A DNA stretch of 64,000 nt from Isoetes taiwanensis (lineage: Eukaryota > Streptophyta > Lycopodiopsida > Isoetales > Isoetaceae), in NCBI GenBank assembly GCA_021234155.1, contig JAJEKV010000008.1, forward strand, positions 2,635,580 through 2,699,579. The letters run 5' to 3'. This document shows positions 57,722-64,000 of the stretch, piece by piece. Below the pieces are notes generated by a model. The model was given only the letters and a program-made list of their open reading frames with translations, was not told the DNA's origin and searched no databases. The position numbers were made by a program, and so were the translations under genes. The number at the start of each line of letters is the position of its first letter. Positions within the stretch are counted from its first letter, which is position 1.

Positions 57722-57829
57722 TCCATGCCGCTCTATTTTGCTTCAATGAGAAGTTCTATCTTTAGTTATGTATCAAGAAAATTACTTATGTATAGATTGT
57801 ATCACCGAAATTATCATGTATAAAAATTA

Positions 57830-57950
57830 TCACACGAGCTTTCTCTCGAAGAAAAGACGTTAGAAGAAGTAACGGTCCTTTTTCCTCACACGACGCCGAG
57901 AAGTAACGGCCGATTTTCCTGACCCACGCATCCTTCAAGGCCGCGGTGAC
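57830..57950 (+). repeat. Modules M5 (partial) and M6
   Basis: A partial copy, TCACACGAG at 57830, precedes a full copy at 57886-57950 (TCACACGACGCCGAGAAGTA to CAAGGCCGCGGTGAC). AAGTAACGG occurs in both, so they are probably a local duplication. M6 lies 24 bp before the next TATA box. Confidence 0.65.
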
Positions 57951-57973
57951 TCAAGCTACTACGAAATCCCCGC

Positions 57974-57982
57974 TATAAATAG
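57974..57982 (+). promoter_or_regulatory. TATA box of coiled-coil gene 2
   Basis: TATAAATAG, 112 bp upstream of the ATG at 58086. Confidence 0.7.
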
Positions 57983-58085
57983 AAGACTTTCTATCTTGCC
58001 TTCGACCGATCCTCTTCCGCCTTCCGCCTTCTTCTCGCTTCATCTTCCCCTTCCGCTTTTCCGCCTTCCTTCCTTTCCTCCTCCG

Positions 58086-58451
58086 ATGGCATCTTCATCC
58101 TCCTCCGAAGAAGCGACCGCGCCCAGAATCGCTTCTCGCGGACATCACCCTTTGCCGTGGGTGATGAAGAGATTCAAGGAGGTTCACGATTTAAAACAGC
58201 CGCGCCCGGGCCGAGAAGATGGAGGCGGTGGGATGTGTTAGAATTCACTAGGGGTCGGGCCGCATGAGCGAGACCTTGAGCTCGCAGCAACATTAACTGT
58301 GTACCGAGAGGCCAATAGTCAGAGGTCGAGGCGCTTTTAATCGCGACACAACATTTCGCAGCGCTTAGAAGATATGGAGAAGAAGCTTCGAGTCATGGAG
58401 GATGAGAACGCAATTTTTACGGCCAGCTACATGGATCATGAAGATCCGTGA
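58086..58451 (+). pseudogene. Small coiled-coil gene 2 of the tandem family
   Basis: MASSSSSEEATAPRIASRG, then WVMKRFKEVHD in the first open frame (stop at about 58241). Later segments in other frames carry ERDLELAATLTVYREANSQR and LEDMEKKLRVMEDENA, ending near DHEDP-stop at 58451. It is collinear with gene 1 over coding and 3' sequence (ATTGTAT...TTTCAAAGAAAA after the stop). About 120 codons if the breaks are discounted. Confidence 0.5.
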
Positions 58452-58536
58452 GCCATTGTATATATATTTTTTTGTTTCAAAGAAAAATTTGCTCTATTTC
58501 TTGCTTCTATCGTTTCTCTTGTTTTGTTTTATTAAA

Positions 58537-58601
58537 GATTACACGACGCCAAATGCCATTCTTGCAATTAGGTAGCAATCAATGGATTTCGTCAGATGAT
58601 C
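58537..58601 (+). repeat. Intergenic module M7
   Basis: 65 bp, GATTACACGACGCC to CGTCAGATGATC. The body matches M4, while the end matches M1 (CGTCAG.TGATC), so two end types exist in the family. Confidence 0.7.
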
Positions 58602-58964
58602 TCCACAACGCACACCTCGCTGTATGTATAAATTCATAATTTATTAATGGAAAAGTGTATGTAACACAAATATCTAGCTAGATTATGTGATATAACTTTG
58701 TGTAAATGCTAATTTGCATGTGGATGACAACGCCTATTCACATACGTGGCTTGTGGATGACAACGCCATGCCAAGGACGGGCATGCGCCGCCACAATAAC
58801 ATCGTTTTTGTACGGCCCGCATACAAGACGGCTTAGGATATGACGGATCCCATGATGCTAACATAGGCTACCGCTGTTTCAATTGCATGCTATAATTTCC
58901 TCCAGAGGATTATTACACAACTTTATCGGTAGTCGCAACCGTAGATTCCAACGATTCTAGTTTC

Positions 58965-58973
58965 TATATAAAA
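58965..58973 (+). promoter_or_regulatory. TATA box of coiled-coil gene 3
   Basis: TATATAAAA, 96 bp upstream of the ATG at 59061. Confidence 0.6.
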
Positions 58974-59060
58974 CGCCGGAGGCCTTTGTCTTCCTATCCG
59001 CCATCTTCGTTTCTACCACATCCGCCTCGCCCATCACTCCCCGTTCTCCCATCACTTTCA

Positions 59061-59493
59061 ATGGCCTCCAGCCTCCAGCCCATCCATCCCCGCCGAGATC
59101 TTGTCTCAAGTTTTGGTCAAGGAAATTCGTAATATTCGCTACCCGGGTTTGGAGGAACGGATCCGCCTTCTAAAAAGAAAAGAATGATGAAGACGCCGCC
59201 AAGCTGGTTGCGGCAGAGGAAAAGGCCGCTTTCTGCTGTGGAGGTGATTTTAGTGCGCCGACAATCAGCGGTTGCCTTTAGACCGCGAATTGCGCACCAC
59301 GAGATATAACCTCCAAGAGAGGCTTAGGGCCGCAATCAAGGGAGAGGCTGCCCGAGCCCAACTCGATGAGCGGGAAGATAAGGTTGGAATATGAGAACGT
59401 GGTTGGGCGGGTGCAATCATGTTGGAGGAGCAAAAAATTATCACCGCCTCCGTGAAGAGCTTGCCCTACGACATAGGCATCGGGCCCTCCTAG
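59061..59493 (+). pseudogene. Small coiled-coil gene 3
   Basis: Starts MASSLQPI. Segments in shifting frames read EILSQVLVKEIRNIR, RLLKRKENDEDAAKL, VAAEEKAAF and LEYENVVGRVQS, ending with a stop at about 59493. High E/K/R/L content and heptad spacing suggest a long coiled coil of about 140 residues. It is related in layout (TATA distance, MAS start, coiled coil) rather than in close sequence to genes 1 and 2. Confidence 0.45.
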
Positions 59494-59622
59494 AGGGGCC
59501 TTTTTTTTTTAATGTTTGTAATTGGTTTTATTTTTCAATGGGAAAAGTTTTTGACAAATGTACCAATATTACGCTTCCTATTTTTAATTTTCAATATCCG
59601 TGGTAGAGAGAATGACAAGACA

Positions 59623-59672
59623 GATCACACGGGTTTAAACCCTTCATAGGGTTTTAAAGCTCGTGGTGCGAT
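59623..59672 (+). repeat. Module-like sequence, diverged
   Basis: GATCACACGGGTTTAAACCC opens like the modules and ends near GGTGCGAT. An internal palindrome GGGTTTAAACCC is present. Assignment to the module family is tentative. Confidence 0.4.
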
Positions 59673-59828
59673 TTCTGTGGTGGTGTGATATACAAAGTAG
59701 TTAGAATAGTTATTAATGTGTTCCAAATGACAAGCACTCATTAATGTGTTCTAGCGACAACCGATGTAATCCCCTCGACACGCGCGACAAAGAAATGAGT
59801 GTGTTTAATATGTTCAAGCGCTAATATG

Positions 59829-59835
59829 TATAAAT
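59829..59835 (+). promoter_or_regulatory. TATA box of coiled-coil gene 4
   Basis: TATAAAT, 92 bp upstream of the ATG at 59921. Confidence 0.6.
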
Positions 59836-59920
59836 TGAGGTCCTTGCATGTGCTCCTTCCGCCGGTTAGAGTCTTTGCTCCTCACTTCTATAATCTTAAC
59901 GCCCCTCCCATTTGTCATCT

Positions 59921-60440
59921 ATGGCCTCCACATCCTCAACCGCTGATAATGGAAAAACGAAGAGGATAGAACTCCCTTCCGACATAGTGTTGGGTGTTCT
60001 AATGAAGAGGTTGAAGGAGCAAGATGATCTTCTAAAGGAAAAAACGCTACAATTCAGCAGTAAAGAAGAAGAGAATGAATTCAACCTTCTCATGCTTCAG
60101 AGCCGTGAGAGGCAAATCAGCGGTTGAATAGAAGGTCGACAGATGACATGCCCCAACAACCGTGACCGAGGTGGTTATGACGGCAACGAGGATGCTAATT
60201 CAGCGTAAGAACACGTTGTGCTATTGGGACAGGAGCGGGACATGTACAAAGAGATGGTGGATGATTGGAGGAACGTTTGATAGGGTGATTGCTCGCTTGA
60301 GGGGAAGAGATGAAGACTAAGACGAGGACGGAGCTGATGATGATGATGAAGATAATGAAGAAGAGCTCAGACCGAGCAACAATGAGTCGTTGTATTTTGT
60401 TTTTCAATGTAACATCTTTCACAACTTTAATCAAAAGTAA
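59921..60440 (+). pseudogene. Small coiled-coil gene 4 with acidic C-terminus
   Basis: MASTSSTADNGKTKRIELPS, then IVLGVLMKRLKEQDDLLKEK is open to about 60127. Later frames give VIARLRGRDED and an acidic run (GADDDDEDNEEELRPSNNES) before the stop at about 60440. LMKRLKEQDD is the counterpart of VMKRFKEIHD in genes 1 and 2, supporting one family. Two frame breaks. The acidic tail could bind basic proteins such as histones, which is speculation only. Confidence 0.5.
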
Positions 60441-60466
60441 CCCTTTTTATTATTATCTTGTAAAGC

Positions 60467-60603
60467 TTCACACGACGCCAAGCCACATAAATGCAAGCAA
60501 TAGCTTAACCCAATCGCTCACCAGATGATACAAATAAGATCACACGACGCTAAGCTACAGCCAGTAAACAAGGTTGGAGGCAAGTACTTCAAGGCCGTGG
60601 TGA
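60467..60603 (+). repeat. Modules M8 and M9 in tandem
   Basis: M8 60467-60529 (TTCACACGACGCCAAGC to CACCAGATGAT) and M9 60538-60603 (GATCACACGACGCTAAGC to CAAGGCCGTGGTGAAC), 8 bp apart. M8 has the CAG-ATGAT end type and M9 the GGCCG-GGTGA type. They close the plus-strand gene array. Confidence 0.7.
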
Positions 60604-60773
60604 ACATACACATTACAAGTATACTTTACCGATTCTTTGTCTCTTAGATCTCCACGCTATGATGCTAGTGGGGCCCTAGAATTTTGCCAAGCAACTTTCC
60701 GCTTTTCTTCAAAGATTATGCCAATGGTGTTTACGACTCTCGGGTTGCTCCTTAAAGCGACCTTCTTGTCGAT

Positions 60774-63345
60774 TTAGCCATCGCCTTCTATAAAACCACT
60801 CATTATCCGCCTTAGAGGGTTGGTTCCTACATTTCCACCCCCTCTTTGAGTGTTACGATGAAAGGCTATTTTAGCTTGTTTATGCGACTTCTCCATGCCT
60901 TGTGCACTCCACACCGCTAGGCTTCCATACTTCCTAAAACCAAGGTGCATGAGCCCAAAAGATGTGCAAGTAGTGCGTGACTTCACCTCTCCCCATGCGC
61001 CTATGAAAGCTTTAATAAATTTGTTATTCGCTTGCACGAACATTTTCAAGATCTTTCTTCAGGAGGTCCATTCTCTCGAATGTATGGGAACAATTCGCAT
61101 AATGCATCCCATGCTTTTTTTTTCCTCAATGCCGAACTAACGCCATCTCAGGCGGTCCCGCCCGTGATCAACCAGCAATTTTCCAAATTCATAGACCTTT
61201 TCTCCCATCCGGTTTCCGCTCGAGCCTCTCTATGATTCTTTATGAAGGCCGAGCTTTCATCCCTCCAATTGACACCTTACGAGGCACACTTGTTCTTCCC
61301 CGCCCGCTTTCATCGAGCTCTAATCTTACATTGCCACCATGCAAACCTCGCTTCGATAGAACATGTTCAACTCTACTAATTCCTTCCTCTCTTCTCTTCT
61401 TGTCTGAAATGTTCCACATTTAATCAAGAAATTTCAAAAATATCATCTTGTCGATGATTCTCACAAAGCCGCAAAGTGCGATATGAACCCTCTCTAATGG
61501 AATGGGGAAAATGCCATGGAACTTGGGATCTTCTTTCCTCTATTAGGAGCATTTGCTTGGTTAAGGGACAAGGTTGAAACAGCTTCTTCCCAAAGATTTG
61601 ACTTCCTTGCATGATTGCAAAGATGCATAACTTTTGCATGTTCCTTGTCCTCCTCCACTTATGTTGTACATTGCTTTCTCGCTTTTAAATCAGACGCCAA
61701 GTGAAAAATTACTTTGTAAGATCCATAGTGATCTACTTGCAATTTTTCCCTCCCTCGAATCTAGATATTAGACTCTGGATGTCGGGCTTTGATTGAACAC
61801 CCATTTCAAAACCTCGTGGGTTTCTTTTCTGAACTTTAAAGAGACCTAACCACCAGTGTGTCATCTTCAGATTGACATGAGAACCATTTTTCAAGACGCT
61901 TCTTCTTCTCCTCGTCCCACACCTCTACATTTTTTTTTGTTATTCTTGTTGCTTTTGATTTAGCATGTGCAATTGCATTCTCAATTGCTCTATTCATGAT
62001 GACAACGGATACCCTCTCATACTTCTCAAACTTGGGGTTCCATTTCATCCAATTTTATGCAAACTTCAATCTCACCATTAGTTTCTCAGAATCCTAAGTC
62101 ATAATATTTGACAAGGAATTGTAAGAGAGTAACTGTGTCAACCCAAAGATTATTATGCTCATTCATTCCAACTATATCACAACAATCCTTGCCATTCTTA
62201 TCTTTTATGGCTATGTATGTGACCAAAGACATTCAACGTGGTGCATCTCTCCTAATATGGCATACACCATCTTTGTCCTAGTAACCCTTGTATTCTCGAC
62301 AATTTGTGGACGGAGCTTAATACTTTTTTGTGCCCATTCTTTTCAACGCTTCGTGGAATGGCTTGAATAGAGAACGGTAACCAAGCTTCCGATGCCTACA
62401 TCATCACAAACAACCAGACATCCGTCGCTTCTAACTTCTTGTAGATCTCCCTAGTACCATTTCCAATACCATCTTCTTGAGAGGAGAGTTGTAGGGTCGA
62501 CAAATCATGTCCACTATCTCCCTGCTCGTCGCTAGGTTCTTCACCACGTAACCAAGATTGCTTCTAGTTTCCCCGCATCTTAACCGGCCTTTGCTAGTGT
62601 TGTAAACGGACCTTGTGGCCGCGGACTCTGGCCCCAATGCACCTGATCCAAACTTCAGCCTCTATCTACGATAATGCTTCTTCCTTTCTCGCAAGCCAAG
62701 GGTGTTTTCTTCAAATTCTTTAACCTACATTGAAGCCCAAAGTTTGCTCTTTCGAGCTCTTGGATCTTTTCTTGCAGCTGCCCTATCACCAATTTGACTT
62801 CTCCACTTCAGATCTCAAAGAAGTTTCCTCCCCAAGTCCGTCATTCCTTTCCTTCATCACGTTGGAGTAATGAAGCGAGAGAAAAAGAGTCTGCTGGTTT
62901 AAGTTATAATTCTCTTGTGACAATCGGAAGCAGCTCATCTCAAGGAACTCAGATTCGATTCCAATGCCTTCATCATCCTCTCAATCTCTCACAATATCCC
63001 AAGAGGCCGAAGTTACCGCCACCACAAAATCGGACTAAACTTGAAACGTCCCAAATGACTTCCGGTTTCTCGCCACTCAACGGATCCAATGGATATAAAC
63101 CGCCATCCGCCTGTGATGTCGATACTTTTTGAGCTCGCAAGGCTAAATATGTCGAGGTCTAAGTTCTTATTTTTAGACCTCTTTTTTTGCGATTGAAGAC
63201 CGGAGCATATTCCTCGAAGTCGGGCTTGATCCTTATCCACACATCATTTGGAGCTTCCATATCAATGTGGATCGCAGACGGCCAAAATGAATGTGTACAA
63301 TTTGTATGCCCCAAAGACACCGCCTGCTTTGAGGCTCAAATTGCA
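60774..63345 (-). pseudogene. Decayed minus-strand gene resembling a transposase-type protein
   Basis: Minus-strand coding-like segments from 5' to 3': SFWPSAIHIDMEAPNDVWIR (about 63275-63220), QEKIQELERANFGLQCRLKN (about 62775-62715, coiled coil), VYNTSKGRLRCGETRSN (62600-62540), VSVVIMNRAIENAIAHAKSK (62010-61950) and KYGSLAVWSAQGMEKSHKQA followed by TQRGGGN (60930-60840). The last pair, E-K-S-H with T-x-x-G-G about 12 residues later, resembles a block I associate with the C-terminal part of some eukaryotic DDE-type transposases; that link is from memory and weak. Many stops and frame changes make it a pseudogene. Confidence 0.4.
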
Positions 63346-63970
63346 CTAACCTCGCTTTTGAAATTTGCAACGCAGATATGGAAAAGTCCATTCTCCTACA
63401 ATCCATGCTTTTTATTACAAAAGCAAATTCAAAATTCGAATTGTAGGGGGGCGGAAGCCTGTATTGGGATGAAGTAAAGATCCCGTTATTTAACTTTTTA
63501 AGGCGCAATCGCAGCAATAATAAAACGAAAGTCTAATACAAAGCTTCAACCTACACATTCAAATTTTGAAATGTAGAAGGCGGGAATGGACTCTAAATGA
63601 AAATAGGGCAAGACAAGAATCGGTGATGCGCATGATTGGTATCTGACAAACCAAGAGACACCGTCATGAGTTGCCGGTATGCTATAATGCAAGTGGCTTT
63701 TAGAAGCGCCACGGTTAAGGCCAACTGTCGACAACAAGAGAATTAAATACATATGGCGCCATAGATATGCGATTCCCCTTATTCCGGAGAATATTCCAAG
63801 CAAATCTGACGGAAAAAAGGGGCGGAAATATGACGTGGAATGGTTGATAGGAGGCCATTTTAGTTCATAAAACATAATATAACTTGGAATGATAGATATT
63901 TTATATGCAAATGGGAGACTATTGACGAAGGACTTGTGTTTAGTTTTAATTTGACAACAATAAGAAAGTG
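63346..63970. other. End segment without a recognised gene
   Basis: A 109-codon minus-strand open frame (63875-63546) has no recognised similarity and may be chance. Nothing else is supported. Confidence 0.3.
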
Positions 63971-64000
63971 GATCACACGATGCTTAATTTAGTGTGTTCC
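63971..64000 (+). repeat. Module M10 (cut by window end)
   Basis: GATCACACGATGC at 63971 repeats the module start, suggesting the array or its flanking module continues beyond this window. Confidence 0.6.

Noticed and set aside
52967-60603. Integrated giant-virus segment, because of H3-like genes, small TATA-driven genes and repeated intergenic motifs
   Set aside because: No capsid, DNA polymerase B, packaging ATPase or other hallmark is visible, and the H3 tail starts are the exact eukaryotic form.
52967-60603. Integron gene-cassette array
   Set aside because: Only the layout is similar. There is no integrase of that type, and the context is a plant nuclear genome.

Overview
The window looks like nuclear DNA of a land plant with a large, retrotransposon-rich genome. 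The evidence is a multi-exon gene with short GT-AG introns, Ty3/gypsy elements whose LTRs start TG and end CA, primer-binding sites of the plant initiator-tRNA(Met) type, and eukaryotic histone H3 motifs. Nothing indicates a prokaryote. The species cannot be named from the sequence. Most coding remnants carry frameshifts and stops, and related copies differ by many small indels, so some breaks may be assembly error rather than decay.

Layout. (1) 1-3000 has no convincing gene and several short direct repeats. (2) 3057-9310 (minus) is the best host gene. At least 13 exons with compatible phases encode a protein of more than 800 residues, with OB-fold-like segments and a C-terminal zinc-ribbon-like segment. 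A shieldin-subunit-2-like or other single-strand-DNA-binding role is the leading guess. (3) 9405-11483 (plus) is a complete small non-autonomous LTR element, ending 94 bp upstream of that gene's start codon. (4) 11.5-17.3 kb holds two plus-strand exons of an unknown gene, an LTR-like block and unrecognised minus-strand coding fragments. (5) 17.3-52.4 kb is a nested retrotransposon block. Family A has 1.6-kb LTRs at 17296-18928 (plus) and 34018-35663 (minus), with decayed gag-pol to about 42.6 kb. Family B (minus, 21464-32055) has a readable gag-PR-RT-RH-INT order and an additional ORF after integrase. A second B copy (43.56-49.96 kb) lies between two 3-kb inverted arms. A histone-H3-like gene with a much enlarged N-terminal region (19507-20615) is embedded in this block. 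(6) 52.4-60.6 kb is a plus-strand array of small genes or gene relics: a second divergent H3-like sequence, four short coiled-coil genes each with a TATA box about 92-112 bp upstream of its ATG, and several unrecognised frames. These are separated by a recurring module of about 65 bp with GATCAC...GTGATC ends. (7) 60.7-63.4 kb (minus) is a decayed coding region resembling a transposase-type protein, and the same module motif reappears at the window end.

The most unusual material is in parts 5 and 6. Two H3-like genes share a standard H3 start but have long non-standard spacers before the histone fold. The cassette-like array with repeated, inverted-ended intergenic modules does not match any element type I can name.
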